This document shows positions 25,508 through 35,495 of a stretch of DNA of 64,000 bases, one piece after another. The DNA comes from Phycisphaera sp. Its GTDB lineage: Bacteria > Planctomycetota > Phycisphaerae > Phycisphaerales > Zrk34. The stretch is from the NCBI GenBank assembly GCA_016125285.1, contig WGMA01000026.1, positions 1-64,000 on the forward strand. The letters are read 5' to 3'. The notes beneath the pieces were generated by a model, which saw only the letters and a list, made by a program, of their open reading frames with translations, was not told the origin of the DNA and did no database searches. Numbering within the stretch: the first letter of the stretch is position 1; each line of letters begins with the position of its first letter. The translations under genes were made by a program, and so were the position numbers.

Positions 25508-27718
25508 ATGCGCGAGGCACGTCGGGTCGGGTGGTCGTGGCGGGTCGTGGTGATGGTCGGTGCGGTGACGCTGGGCGGCGGCATGCGCGCGGCGCAAGCG
25601 GAGGATCCTTACCTGACGTACGTCCGCAACGCGCCGGAGTTCAGGTCCGTCGCGCAGGACCCGAGGGTGATGATCGGCCGGTGGGACACGTGGCTGTACA
25701 TGCCGTGGCGGTACAAGTGGGGGATCGGCACCGCCGACGCGGGCGGGGAGTTCTGCAAGGCCAACGGCATCAACGGCGGGTTCACCGACCACGGCGGCGG
25801 GCCGTTCGACTGGCTCAACAAGTACGGCCTGCGTTTCTACAACGACCACACGGCGGGCAAGGGCGACCTGTACCTGCACAACGCCAACGACTGGAACTAC
25901 TACAAGCCTTACCAGCGCGACCCGCGCGTGATCCGCGGCGGCAAGGAGCCCAAGCCGCTGGACGACGCGATGAGGCAGCGGCTCACGAAGCTGATCACCG
26001 AACGCGTCGGCAACATCCGCAAGCACGGCGAGAACTGCGTGGCGTACGCGCTGGACGACGAGGTCTCGTGGGGCGCGTTCGTCAAGCCGCTGCCGTGGCG
26101 GGTCAACGACGACGACGCGGCGTACGCGGCGTGGCTCAAGAGGTGCTACGGCGACGCGGGCGCGCCGCAGCCGCAGTACGTCACGCCGGACGTCACCTGG
26201 AAACAGCTCGACCGGCCGCTCGGCAAGCTCGACTTTTCGCCGCTGCTCGACCGCCTGACGTACAACGACTCGGTGTGGGCGAACATGCTCGGCGATCTGG
26301 TGACCGCGGCGAACAAGGCGGACCCCACGACGCCGTGCGGGTTCGTCGGCGGGCAGTCGCCGAACATCTGGGGCGGGTACGACTACGCGAAGCTGATGCA
26401 CAAGATCCAGTACATCGAGGCGTACGACCTGGGTTCGTCGCAGGCGGTGATCCGCTCGCTGAACCCCGGCAACGCGCTGCCGCAGGTCACCAGCCACTTC
26501 CACAACGACGGCCGCGGCACGGCGAACGACGTGTGGCAGGCGTGGTACTACTTCGCGCACGGCAACCGCGGCATGATCGGGTGGATCGAAGGCTGGTTCG
26601 ACGGCCAGACGCCCAAGCCGTGGATCGAGCAGTTCGCCCCGGCGCTGCGGGAGATCGGCGGCGTGCAGGGGCCGAAGCTCGTCGGCTCGACGTGGGTGCA
26701 CGACGGCGTGGCGATCTACTATTCGCACCCGTCGATCCAGGTCTCGTGGTGCCTCGACGCCGAGGCGCACCGTAGCACGTGGGTCAACCGCGCCAACGAC
26801 TTCAAGCTCGGCACGTCGCACAACGTCCGCAAGGCGTGGGAGCACCTGCTGACCGACTCGGGCATCCAGTACAGCTTCATCGCGTACGACCGCGTGATCA
26901 CCGACGGCGTGCCCGACGAATACCGCGTGCTGATCCTCCCGGCGTGCTACGCGCTGTCGGACATCGAGGCGGAGCGCATCACCGCCTTCGCCGAGCGCGG
27001 CGGCACCGTCATCGCCGACTTCGCCTGCGGCCTGTTCGATCAGCACGGCAAGGGACGCCGCGGCGGCGCGCTCGACACGCTGTTCGGCGTCAAACACACC
27101 GGCGACGAAACCGCGAAAGACCTGTTCGGCGATCGCCTGTGGGTCGAGACCGATCAGGACCGCGCGTACAGCTACAAGAAGTACCGCGAACTGTTCGACA
27201 CCATCAAGTGCACGGTGCGCGACGGGTTCGCGGTGGCCGAGCCGAAGCTGGGCGACGCGGTGGTGCGGAAGGTCGGCAAGGGCCGGGCGGTGTACATGAA
27301 TCTGTCGCCGCAGCGGTACATGCAGTATCGCGAGGAGAACGCCACGACCGACGCGATGCGCGACGTGTTTGTCCAGCCCGTACGCGACGGCGGGGCGACG
27401 GCGTGGGTGACGATCACCGGGCCCGACGGCAAGCGGCCGCGCAACTGCGAGGCGACGTACTGGAGCAAGGGCGGGCGGACTTACGTGTTCGTCGTGCAGA
27501 GCGCCTCGGTCACCGGCAACGCCCTCGGCGGCGGCGCGGCGGTGGGGCTCAGCGACAAGACCGAGAAGATCGAGGTGCGTCTGGCCGGGGCGGCGAAGGA
27601 CGTCCGCAACGAGCGCACGGGGGAGAAACTCGGGGATGGGGATCGGTTTGCGGTGGAGTTCAATCCGGTCGAGGCGGTGTTGTTCAGCTTTGAGGGTGGG
27701 CCGGCGCGCGGGCGGTGA
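25508..27718 (+). CDS. Exported glycoside-hydrolase-like protein (GH42-like with GATase-like domain)
   Basis: The 736-residue protein has a signal peptide (VVVMVGAVTLGGGMRAAQA) and a TIM-barrel-like region, in which YALDDEVSWGAF resembles the acid/base segment of GH42-type enzymes. A beta-galactosidase trimerisation (GH42 middle) segment follows (YRVLILPACYALSDIEAERITAFAERGGTVIADF), then a C-terminal beta domain. The overall match to GH42 is partial, and activity is uncertain. A GGGG-containing tract precedes ATG 25508; an in-frame start at 25445 would add an unlikely N-terminus. It converges with the propeller gene at 27833, with a heptamer-array pair between the two stops. Confidence 0.7.
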   Translation: MREARRVGWSWRVVVMVGAVTLGGGMRAAQAEDPYLTYVRNAPEFRSVAQDPRVMIGRWDTWLYMPWRYKWGIGTADAGGEFCKANGINGGFTDHGGGPFDWLNKYGLRFYNDHTAGKGDLYLHNANDWNYYKPYQRDPRVIRGGKEPKPLDDAMRQRLTKLITERVGNIRKHGENCVAYALDDEVSWGAFVKPLPWRVNDDDAAYAAWLKRCYGDAGAPQPQYVTPDVTWKQLDRPLGKLDFSPLLDRLTYNDSVWANMLGDLVTAANKADPTTPCGFVGGQSPNIWGGYDYAKLMHKIQYIEAYDLGSSQAVIRSLNPGNALPQVTSHFHNDGRGTANDVWQAWYYFAHGNRGMIGWIEGWFDGQTPKPWIEQFAPALREIGGVQGPKLVGSTWVHDGVAIYYSHPSIQVSWCLDAEAHRSTWVNRANDFKLGTSHNVRKAWEHLLTDSGIQYSFIAYDRVITDGVPDEYRVLILPACYALSDIEAERITAFAERGGTVIADFACGLFDQHGKGRRGGALDTLFGVKHTGDETAKDLFGDRLWVETDQDRAYSYKKYRELFDTIKCTVRDGFAVAEPKLGDAVVRKVGKGRAVYMNLSPQRYMQYREENATTDAMRDVFVQPVRDGGATAWVTITGPDGKRPRNCEATYWSKGGRTYVFVVQSASVTGNALGGGAAVGLSDKTEKIEVRLAGAAKDVRNERTGEKLGDGDRFAVEFNPVEAVLFSFEGGPARGR

Positions 27719-27726
27719 ATTGGGAA

Positions 27727-27826
27727 GTGCAAAATGGTCAATGGTCAATGTTCAATGCAAAATGACCGAAGGCGGCACGCTCCATGCTTTTGCATTTTGC
27801 ACTGACCATTGACCATTTTGCATTTT
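27727..27826. repeat. Inverted pair of heptamer arrays between convergent stops
   Basis: The left array (27727-27768) has units GTGCAAA, ATGGTCA, ATGGTCA, ATGTTCA, ATGCAAA and ATGACCG. The right array (27788-27826) has TTTTGCA, TTTTGCA, CTGACCA, TTGACCA and TTTTGCA. They are complementary and close a hairpin that lies 8 nt after the stop at 27716-27718 and 6 nt from the stop at 27833-27835. It could also serve as a bidirectional terminator-like structure. Confidence 0.85.
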
Positions 27827-27832
27827 CGCCGG

Positions 27833-28843
27833 TTACCGCTTCCCGGTCGGTGTATAGGTCTCAATCCGCGCCTTCTGCGTGAAGCGGTGGGGCACGCAGA
27901 GGAACAGCCGGTCGAGCGGCTCGGCGTAGTACATCGTGCGGGCGCCGGAGGCGGTCTTGACGGTGCCGGCGAGCGTGTAGTGGTCGGGGTCGGTCTGCGT
28001 GAAGACGTTGATGCAGCCCTCGCCGCCGGCGAGGTAGACCTGGCGGCGGGCCGCGTCGTAGAACAGGTCGTCGGTGTCGCCGCAGCAGGCGAACGACGCG
28101 ACGACGTGACCGGAGTGGGTGTCGTAGACGAGCACGCGTGCCGGGGCGCGGCAGCCGATGAACAGGCGGGCGTGCTGCTCGTCGAGCTCCATCGGGAAGT
28201 TCGCGCGGGCCTGGTCGACGGGCCAGGTGGCGACGACGGCGGCCTTGTCGCGGTCGATCACGGCGATATGCCGCGCATCGGGGACGTTGACGAAGATCCG
28301 TCGGCCGGTGGCCTCGACCTCGAACGCCTCGGGGTGGCCCTTGAGCGGGATCGAGCGGACGAGCTTGCCGTGCTCGACGTCGATCTCCGCGAGCGCGCCC
28401 TCGCCGTAGCCGACGAACGCGTGCCCGGACGCCGCGTCGTAGCGCACGTTGTCGGCGTCGTCGAGCCGGTCGATCGTCGCCACGAGCGTCAGCTCCGGAT
28501 CGTAGATGCGGCACATGCCGTCGTTGCCGCTGGCGACGGCGATGCGGTGCTGCGCCGCGGCGACGGCGATGCCGGTCGGCTTGCGCAGCCCCTTGATCTG
28601 CTTGAGCCGCACGTTCTTGTCGGTGTCGATCACCTCCAGCGTGTCGTTGCCGAGCGCCGCGATGAACAGCCGATGGCCCTCGGCGTCGTACGCCATGTGG
28701 TCGAACCGCCCGTCGACCCCGTCCAGCGCGATCGTCGGCCCGGCCGTCAGCCCCGCGTCGCCCTCCGCGGCGACCACGCGATCGGCGATGACGAAACACG
28801 TGGCGAGCGTGACGGTCCACAGAGCAGCACGTGTGATCCGCAT
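27833..28843 (-). CDS. Exported YncE-like beta-propeller protein
   Basis: The 336-residue protein has a signal peptide (AALWTVTLATCFVIADRVVAA) and repeated propeller blades: DGRFDHMAYDAEGHRLFIAAL, NDTLEVIDTDKNVRLKQIKG, DDADNVRYDAASGHAFVGYGEG and DTDDLFYDAARRQVYLAGGEG. This resembles YVTN/YncE-type seven-bladed propellers, usually surface or periplasmic binding proteins. AAGGA lies 8 nt before ATG 28843. Two cysteines (ACCGD) are unusual. Ligand unknown. Confidence 0.8.
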   Translation of the reverse strand: MRITRAALWTVTLATCFVIADRVVAAEGDAGLTAGPTIALDGVDGRFDHMAYDAEGHRLFIAALGNDTLEVIDTDKNVRLKQIKGLRKPTGIAVAAAQHRIAVASGNDGMCRIYDPELTLVATIDRLDDADNVRYDAASGHAFVGYGEGALAEIDVEHGKLVRSIPLKGHPEAFEVEATGRRIFVNVPDARHIAVIDRDKAAVVATWPVDQARANFPMELDEQHARLFIGCRAPARVLVYDTHSGHVVASFACCGDTDDLFYDAARRQVYLAGGEGCINVFTQTDPDHYTLAGTVKTASGARTMYYAEPLDRLFLCVPHRFTQKARIETYTPTGKR

Positions 28844-29102
28844 GGCGTGATCCTTCTTCGAGGGGGATGAAACGCCATTGTAGCGTTGCAGCGGGGATAT
28901 CGCGTGAATCGCGATGGCGGATTGAACAAAGCGGGGGGTTCGCGCGTTTATTAGGTGTGGCATGTATGAGACGCGGGGCCGGGATTCTGGCGGAAGTGCG
29001 CGTCGTGCGGCGTTTAGACTGGATGTCATGCTCGCGGCGAGCGATAATGTGCTGGGCGAGATGGCGTGAGCATGTCTGGGCTTCGGCCCGAAAGGTGTTC
29101 CT

Positions 29103-31433
29103 ATGGGGATGCACGAGCAGGTGATCCGGCGATTCCGGGGCGACCTCCTACGCAAGCTGACGACGTTTTACGCGCTGATCCTGATCAGCGGGTGGGCGTT
29201 CGTGTGGGGCACGGTGGTGCTGATCTCGCGTGCGGCGATCGGCACGGAGCCTCTGCCGCTGCTGTGGGGGGCGCTGGGGATCGTGCCGGCGGCGATGCTG
29301 GCGATGGAGCTGGCGCGTCGGCGACTGCCCGAGCCGGCGGCGGTGCGGGCGATGCTCGACCGTTACAGCGCGGCCGGCGGGCTGCTGATGGCCGAGACCG
29401 AGGCGGAGGTCGGCGAGTGGGGCGGACGGCTGCCCCGGATCGTGGCGCCCCAGACGCGGTTCCGCACGCAGCGGCTGTGGGGCGTGCTGGCGGCGTCGGC
29501 GGTGTTCGTCGCGGTCGGCTTCGCGGTGCCCCAGCGTTACGTGTCGATCAACTCGTTCGCGAACCTCGACGTCACCGAGCAGACCAATCAGATCGAAGAG
29601 CAGATCGAGGCGTTGAAGGAAGAGAAGATCATCGACGCCGACCGCGCCGAGCAGCTCGAAGAGAAGCTCGAGCAGATCACCGCGGACGCCAAGGCGGAGG
29701 ACCCGGCCAAGACGCTCGAGGCGATCGACCACATGAAGGACGTGCTGAGCCAGCTCGCGCAGGAGGCGGCGGAGAACGCGCTGGCGCAGACCGAGAAGCT
29801 CAGCGAGACGCAGTCGCTGGCGGAGGGCATCAAGGAGGACCAGCTCAAGCAGGACCCTTCGATGAGCCCGTCTCTGAACAGCGAGGCGATGAATCACCTC
29901 AGCGACCTGCTGAACCAGATGCAGAAGAACTCGCAGATGTTCAAAGAGGCGATGGCGATGAACAAGATCGACCCGTCGCAACTCGCGCCGAAGGAACAGA
30001 AGCAGATGAAGCAGCTGTTCCTCAGCGACAAGCTCGACCCGAAGCTGATCGAGCAGGTCAAGGACGCGATGGACAAGATGGGCATCAACCCCAAGCACGC
30101 CGGGCTGCTCAAGCCCGAGGAGCTCAAGGAACTGCAGGAGGCGCTGAAGGACAACAACCTGTCGGCGCCCGAGCGTGACGCGCTGCGGAAGAAGCTCGAG
30201 GCGCACGAGATGGCGAAGAACGAGCTGCCGGAGCTGAGCGATCAGCAGCTCAAGGACCTGGAAAAGAAGCTGCAGGAGCTGGGCCTGGACCCGAAGGATT
30301 ACGCGCTGATCCCGAAGGACATGGCCGAGAATCTGACGAGCGAGAAGAACAAGCAGCTGGACAAGCTGGCGGACTCGGTCAAGCCGGGCATGCGTTTCAA
30401 GCAGATCTACCTCGACGAGGCGTTGCCGCTGAAGCGTCAGGTGCGGGCGCGGCTGGCGGTGCTGAAGATCGACTTCGATCGGCTCACGAAGGACATGGAC
30501 GCGAAGGAACGCCTCGCGGCGGCGGCGGCGTGGACGCTGGCCGAGTCAAAGATCATGGAGGAGATCGACAAGCAACTGGCGGCGGGGGCCGACGAGGCGA
30601 AGCTCAAGGCGGAGATTCAGAAGATGGCGTCGGAGCTGCCGAGCGAGGGTCTGGCGAACAAGCACTTCGCGCTGATCGACGCGTGGTCGATCGACGCGCT
30701 GCGCCGCGCGACGAAGGACGAGTTCCTCGAAGAGTGGGAGATGAAGCAGATGGAGGAGCGGTTCGCGCCGCACCAGGTGCCGGACTCGGAGCTGCCGGCG
30801 GACCTGACGCGCGAGCAGCTCGACGACATCGAGGACGCGCTGCTGGACGCGGGATTCGTCGAGGAGGAGTTCGCGTTGATGCCTCCGCAGGACCGGCTCA
30901 CCGACGAGCAGCTCAAGCAGATGGAGCAGCTGGCCGGGGCGTGCAAGGACTGCAAGGAGGGCCTGGCGGCGCGGCTGGCGAAGCTGTCGAAGATGAAGCT
31001 GATCGACCCGAAGAAGCTCGGCGACGCGCAGAAGGCGGGCGAGGCGAACGGCGAGGGGCTGTCGAAGTTCCTCGCGGAGAACGCCGGGTCGATGTCGATG
31101 CAGGGCATGATGCGTTCGTGGCAGGAGAGCGGCCGGCCGGGCAAGGGCGGGATCACCCGCGGGCGGGGCGATGCGCCGCTGACGTGGAAGGACCCGACCA
31201 ACGAGCAGGGCGCTGGGTTCAAGGAAGAGGTGTTGCCGGCCAGCGCGTTCAACCAGGCGAAGGACAGCCAGCTGATCGGCGTGAGCAGCAGCGCGCCGAA
31301 GGTCGCCGAGGACAAGGGACCGGACGCCGCGTCGGCGTTGAACGGCGCGTCGGCGGGCGGCGGTTCGGCGAACAAGCAGGCCGTGCTCCCGCGGCACCGC
31401 CAGGCCGTCGAGCGGTATTTCAAGCGGGAGTAA
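29103..31433 (+). CDS. Coiled-coil membrane protein, first gene of the second MoxR/vWA cluster
   Basis: The 776-residue protein has an N-terminal membrane module (helices at about residues 22-45, 54-72 and 123-140), then a long charged helical region rich in Leu, Lys and Glu (EEQIEALKEEKIIDADRAEQLEEKLEQI and following). It carries degenerate internal repeats: LSDQQLKDLEKKLQELGLDPKDYALIP and LTREQLDDIEDALLDAGFVEEEFALMP. A CKDCKEG motif and an RHRQAVERYFKRE ending are present; the latter echoes the coiled-coil protein of the first cluster. It is probably a scaffold for the MoxR/vWA system. MoxR follows after about 195 nt. Confidence 0.7.
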   Translation: MGMHEQVIRRFRGDLLRKLTTFYALILISGWAFVWGTVVLISRAAIGTEPLPLLWGALGIVPAAMLAMELARRRLPEPAAVRAMLDRYSAAGGLLMAETEAEVGEWGGRLPRIVAPQTRFRTQRLWGVLAASAVFVAVGFAVPQRYVSINSFANLDVTEQTNQIEEQIEALKEEKIIDADRAEQLEEKLEQITADAKAEDPAKTLEAIDHMKDVLSQLAQEAAENALAQTEKLSETQSLAEGIKEDQLKQDPSMSPSLNSEAMNHLSDLLNQMQKNSQMFKEAMAMNKIDPSQLAPKEQKQMKQLFLSDKLDPKLIEQVKDAMDKMGINPKHAGLLKPEELKELQEALKDNNLSAPERDALRKKLEAHEMAKNELPELSDQQLKDLEKKLQELGLDPKDYALIPKDMAENLTSEKNKQLDKLADSVKPGMRFKQIYLDEALPLKRQVRARLAVLKIDFDRLTKDMDAKERLAAAAAWTLAESKIMEEIDKQLAAGADEAKLKAEIQKMASELPSEGLANKHFALIDAWSIDALRRATKDEFLEEWEMKQMEERFAPHQVPDSELPADLTREQLDDIEDALLDAGFVEEEFALMPPQDRLTDEQLKQMEQLAGACKDCKEGLAARLAKLSKMKLIDPKKLGDAQKAGEANGEGLSKFLAENAGSMSMQGMMRSWQESGRPGKGGITRGRGDAPLTWKDPTNEQGAGFKEEVLPASAFNQAKDSQLIGVSSSAPKVAEDKGPDAASALNGASAGGGSANKQAVLPRHRQAVERYFKRE

Positions 31434-31628
31434 CCGATCACAGGGCGGCCCGTCCGGGGGACGGGACGTGTCACGCGGCGCACCGGGCGCGCCGCGTCGA
31501 CACCGCGGCGGCGCGTGCGCGATGGCCACGCCGCGCCGCGAACCGCGCCACGCAACGCGGCCGGCGCGCCGCGCGTAACGGGATGTAGCGAACGCAGTGA
31601 CCCTCAGCAAGATCCACACGGAGCGACC

Positions 31629-32699
31629 ATGACCGTATCCAACGACACACACGAACAGGCGAAGGTGCTGCAACCCGCGGAGATCGCCCCGGCCGTCGAG
31701 GGCGCGACGAAGCTGCTCGAGCAGCTCGACCGCATCCTGCTCGGCCACGCGCAGCTGCACCGCATGGTGCTCGTCGGCATCCTGTCGCGCGGGCACATCC
31801 TGCTGGAGGGCCAGCCGGGCGTCGGCAAGACGCAGATGATCAAGGCGCTGGGGCAGCTGATGAACCTGCGGTTCAACCGCGTGCAGTTCACGCCGGACCT
31901 GATGCCCGGCGACATCCTCGGCACGCACATCCTGCAGGAGGTTGACGGCGGGCAGCGCGAGATGCTGTTCAAGGAGGGCCCGGTGTTCACGAACATCCTG
32001 CTGGCCGACGAGATCAACCGCGCGTCGCCCAAGACGCAGTCGGCGATGCTCGAGGCGATGCAGGAGCGGCAGGTGTCGCTGATGGGCGCCACGCGTCCGC
32101 TGCCCGACCCGTTCTTCGTGCTCGCCTCGCAGAACCCCATCGAGCTGGAAGGCACGTACCCGCTGCCCGAGGCGCAGCTCGACCGCTTCCTGTTCAAGCT
32201 GCGTGTCGACGCGCCGGACCCCGACGTGCTGGAGCAGATCATCGGCACGCGTCGTCACGGCGAGCCGCCGGCGCCGCAGTGGACGATGTCGCACGAGCAG
32301 CTGAACGTGATGTTCGGCGTGATGCAGCGGATGTACCTGCCGCGCGCGGTGTCGCGTTACATCGCCCGGCTCGTGGCCGCGACGCACCCCGGCGCCGCCG
32401 AGGCGACCGAGGGCGTGAGCCAGTACGTCACGTGGGGCGCGTCGCCCCGCGCGGCGATCGCGATGGCCGAGGCGGCGCGCGGATACGCGTTGATCCACGC
32501 CCGCCCGACCGTCGGCTTCGAGGACGTCCGCGCCGTCGCGCCCGCCGTCCTCAACCACCGCATGATCCTCAACTACAAGGCGAAGTTCGACCGCGTCGAC
32601 ACGTTCGACGTGATCCACGGTCTGCTCGACAAGCTCGACGAGACCGGCCTGAACCTGCCGGGTGACCTGGAGGTCGCCCCGGCCGCGCCGCGCGCGTGA
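31629..32699 (+). CDS. MoxR-family AAA+ ATPase (second cluster)
   Basis: The 356-residue protein has Walker A GQPGVGKT (residues 61-68), QFTPDLMPGDILGTHIL, Walker B ILLADEINRASPKTQSAMLEAMQE, ASQNPIELEGTYPLPEAQLDRFLF and the C-terminal AAA lid. It is clearly paralogous to the MoxR at 16634-17659 but diverged. MoxR ATPases cooperate with vWA/DUF58 proteins, which lie downstream here. GGAG lies 6 nt before ATG 31629. The 32734 gene begins after 34 nt. Confidence 0.93.
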   Translation: MTVSNDTHEQAKVLQPAEIAPAVEGATKLLEQLDRILLGHAQLHRMVLVGILSRGHILLEGQPGVGKTQMIKALGQLMNLRFNRVQFTPDLMPGDILGTHILQEVDGGQREMLFKEGPVFTNILLADEINRASPKTQSAMLEAMQERQVSLMGATRPLPDPFFVLASQNPIELEGTYPLPEAQLDRFLFKLRVDAPDPDVLEQIIGTRRHGEPPAPQWTMSHEQLNVMFGVMQRMYLPRAVSRYIARLVAATHPGAAEATEGVSQYVTWGASPRAAIAMAEAARGYALIHARPTVGFEDVRAVAPAVLNHRMILNYKAKFDRVDTFDVIHGLLDKLDETGLNLPGDLEVAPAAPRA

Positions 32700-32733
32700 T
32701 CGAGTCGACGCGCGGACAGCGAGGTGTGAGACG

Positions 32734-34548
32734 ATGACGACCATCGCACGACAACGGGTTGGACGGACGCGCGGCCTCGCGGCGGCGGTCGTCGCGACGC
32801 TGCTGACGCTCGGCGCCTCCGCCGGCGCCCGCGCCGCGACGTACCTCAAGGGCGAGATCGACATCCAGTCGATCACGGTGCCAGACGACAACACGCTGCA
32901 CGGCTACGCGGAGTATCCGTTCGAGATCCGCAACCACTCCAAGACCGAGACCCACACCGTCACGATCTACCTGCCGGCGTCGGACACGGGCTTCGGCGGC
33001 GATCGGCTGTCGTCGGTCAGCGAGACCGTCACGCTGGCGCCCGGCGGCGAGGCGCGGCTGAGCCTGTTGCAGCCGCCGCTGCCGGTGGACGGCGCGGGGG
33101 TCGGCGTCCGCGTCGACGGCCGCGCGCAGAGCCCCCCGCTGGAGAACCGGCGATTCGCCCACGTGTCCGACACGTACGGCGTGACCTACGGCGGCTCGAT
33201 CAACCCGCCCACCGTGCTGATCTGCAAGCCGCTGAACGACACGGAGATCGGCGACACGTACGACACGATCTTCGGCTCGACGACCACCGGCACGTGGGGG
33301 CACACCGTGTCCAACCGGCTGCTGCTGCGCACCGAGCGCGCCCCCGAGGTGTGGCCCGACCGCTGGCTGGCGTACACGCGCTACGACGGCGTGATGATCC
33401 GCCCCGACGAGTTCCGCAAGCTGTCGGACGGCGCGCGGGTCGCGCTGCGGAACTACATCGACGCCGGCGGCACGCTCGTCGTCATCGGCGCCGGGTGGGA
33501 CCCGCCGGCCGATTGGCGCGTCGACCGCACGCAGTTGACCGTCGGCGTCGTGAGCTACGCGCCCGGCATGGGCAAGCTGCTCGTCGTGCAGCAGGACGAC
33601 ACGAAGAAGTGGGACCGCTCGATCTGGACCCCGCTGCGGCAGGCGCTGAGCAACTCGGGCAAGCCGTGGAACAAGTGGTACGACGTCCGCGAGGCGAACA
33701 ACAAGTTCCGCGTCGTCGAAGAGCTCGGCGTGCCGGTGCGCGGGCTGTTCGTGCTGATGCTCGTGTTCGCGACGCTCATCGGCCCGGTCAACCTGTTCGT
33801 GCTCGGGCGGATGAAGCGGAAGATCTGGATGCTGTGGACGGTGCCGGCGATCTCGCTGGTCGCGTGCGGCGCGGTGTTCTCCTACAACCTGCTCGCCGAG
33901 GGATTCACCGGTCAGACGCGCACGCAGGTGATCACCATGCTCGACCAGACGCGGCACCACGCCTCGACGGTCGGGTGGACGGCGTTCTACAGCCCGCTGA
34001 CGCCGGGCGGCGGCCTGCACTTCTCGGCCGACACGGAGGTCACGCCGCTCGTCGGCGCACGGCAGGGCGAGTCGGGCCGGGCGCGCACCGTCGACTGGAC
34101 CAACGACCAGCACCTCGGCGACGGCTGGGTGACCGCACGCGTGCCGGCGCACTTCATGGTCCGCAAGGCCGCGACCGCACGCGAGCGGCTCGACTTCGCC
34201 GCGACCGCGTCGGGCGTCACCGTGACCAACGGCCTGGGCGTCGACATCAAGCGGCTGACGTACATGGACGCGTCGGGCAAGACGTATCAGGCCATCGACG
34301 TCCCCGCCGGGCAGAAGGTGACGCTCACCGACACGGCCCTGCCCGTCACGCGCACGCGGGTCGACCTGCGCGGCGTGTTCGCCAGCGAGTGGCTTAACAC
34401 GTGCGAGCAGATGGTCGCCCGGCCCGAGGCGTACCTGCACCCGCGCGCCTACATCGCCGTCGTGCCACGCAGCCCCTTCCTCGAGGGCGCGCTGTCCGGC
34501 ACCGACGAGTGGCAGACCGACAGCGTCGTCTACGGACTGGTGGAGTGA
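32734..34548 (+). CDS. Exported membrane protein of the second MoxR cluster
   Basis: The 604-residue protein has a signal peptide (LAAAVVATLLTLGASAGARA), a beta-rich domain, a GATase-like stretch (ALRNYIDAGGTLVVIGAGW), and two or three transmembrane helices near residues 340-400 (LFVLMLVFATLIGPVNLFVL and LWTVPAISLVACGAVFSYNLL). A C-terminal beta-rich part follows. GAGG lies just upstream of ATG 32734. It lies between MoxR and the ABC ATPase. Function unknown; a periplasmic subunit of the putative MoxR/ABC system is likely. Confidence 0.65.
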   Translation: MTTIARQRVGRTRGLAAAVVATLLTLGASAGARAATYLKGEIDIQSITVPDDNTLHGYAEYPFEIRNHSKTETHTVTIYLPASDTGFGGDRLSSVSETVTLAPGGEARLSLLQPPLPVDGAGVGVRVDGRAQSPPLENRRFAHVSDTYGVTYGGSINPPTVLICKPLNDTEIGDTYDTIFGSTTTGTWGHTVSNRLLLRTERAPEVWPDRWLAYTRYDGVMIRPDEFRKLSDGARVALRNYIDAGGTLVVIGAGWDPPADWRVDRTQLTVGVVSYAPGMGKLLVVQQDDTKKWDRSIWTPLRQALSNSGKPWNKWYDVREANNKFRVVEELGVPVRGLFVLMLVFATLIGPVNLFVLGRMKRKIWMLWTVPAISLVACGAVFSYNLLAEGFTGQTRTQVITMLDQTRHHASTVGWTAFYSPLTPGGGLHFSADTEVTPLVGARQGESGRARTVDWTNDQHLGDGWVTARVPAHFMVRKAATARERLDFAATASGVTVTNGLGVDIKRLTYMDASGKTYQAIDVPAGQKVTLTDTALPVTRTRVDLRGVFASEWLNTCEQMVARPEAYLHPRAYIAVVPRSPFLEGALSGTDEWQTDSVVYGLVE

Positions 34549-34555
34549 CCGCGTC

Positions 34556-35494
34556 ATGAAAGTGGAAGTGATCAACCTGAGGCGGCACTTCGGCCGGACC
34601 CGCGCGGTCGACGGCGTGACGTTCAGCTTCGAGTCCGGGCAGGTGTTCGGGTTCGTCGGGCCCAACGGCGCCGGCAAGACCACCACCATGCGCATCCTCG
34701 CCACGCTCGACGAGCCCACCGCCGGCAACGCCTACATCGACGGCTACTCCGTCGTCGAGAACCCCGAGCGCGCCCGCAAGCGCATCGGCTACATGCCCGA
34801 CAACCTGCCGACGCACCGCGACATCTCCGTGCACGAGTACCTCGAATTCTTCGCCCGCGCCTACGGCATCCACAACCCGCACCGACGCAAGGTCGTCGAG
34901 AGCGTCGAGGAGTTCACCAACCTCATCGGCATCCGCGAGAAGATGCTCGTGGCGTTGTCGAAGGGCATGAAGCAACGCGTGTCGCTGGCGCGGGCGCTGA
35001 TCCACGACCCGCCGCTGCTGATCATGGACGAGCCGGCGGCGGGCCTCGATCCGCGCGCCCGCATCGAGCTGCGCGAGCTGCTCAAGGTGCTGGCGCGCGA
35101 GCAGAAGAAGGCCGTGCTCATCTCGTCGCACATCCTCACGGAGCTGGCCGAGATCTGCGACGGCGCGGTGATCATCGAGAAGGGGCGCATCCTGCGCGCC
35201 GGCACGCTGGAGCACATCATGCACGGCGACGGCGGCGCCAAGCACCGCACGATGATCATCCGCCCGGCGCGCGACGTCGAGGTGCTGGCCAAGGCGATGC
35301 TCGAGATGCCCCACGTCGAGGACGCCCGTATCGTCGGCGAGCACGTCGAGGCCGACGTGTCCGGCGACGCCGAGACCTGTTGCGACCTGCTCGCCGAGCT
35401 GCTCAAACGCGAATTCCGCATCCTGGAGTTCAAGCAGCGGCAGGCCGACCTCGAGCAGGTGTTCATGAGCCTCACCACCGGGGAGGTGCAGTGA
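34556..35494 (+). CDS. ABC transporter ATP-binding protein (ABC-2/GldA-like)
   Basis: The 312-residue ATPase has Walker A GPNGAGKTT, Q-loop region, signature LSKGMKQRVSLARAL, Walker B LLIMDEPAAGLDPRAR and H-loop SSHI. The length and C-terminal extension fit ABC-2-type exporter ATPases such as GldA. Two permease genes follow directly, with a GTG start 1 nt after this stop. It is in the second MoxR cluster, so the exporter likely serves the vWA system. Substrate unknown. Confidence 0.92.
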   Translation: MKVEVINLRRHFGRTRAVDGVTFSFESGQVFGFVGPNGAGKTTTMRILATLDEPTAGNAYIDGYSVVENPERARKRIGYMPDNLPTHRDISVHEYLEFFARAYGIHNPHRRKVVESVEEFTNLIGIREKMLVALSKGMKQRVSLARALIHDPPLLIMDEPAAGLDPRARIELRELLKVLAREQKKAVLISSHILTELAEICDGAVIIEKGRILRAGTLEHIMHGDGGAKHRTMIIRPARDVEVLAKAMLEMPHVEDARIVGEHVEADVSGDAETCCDLLAELLKREFRILEFKQRQADLEQVFMSLTTGEVQ

Positions 35495-35495
35495 C

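Noticed and set aside
28844-29102. Possible tRNA or small RNA in the gap before the second MoxR cluster
   Set aside because: No cloverleaf or conserved T-loop sequence could be drawn. The region looks like an ordinary divergent promoter gap.
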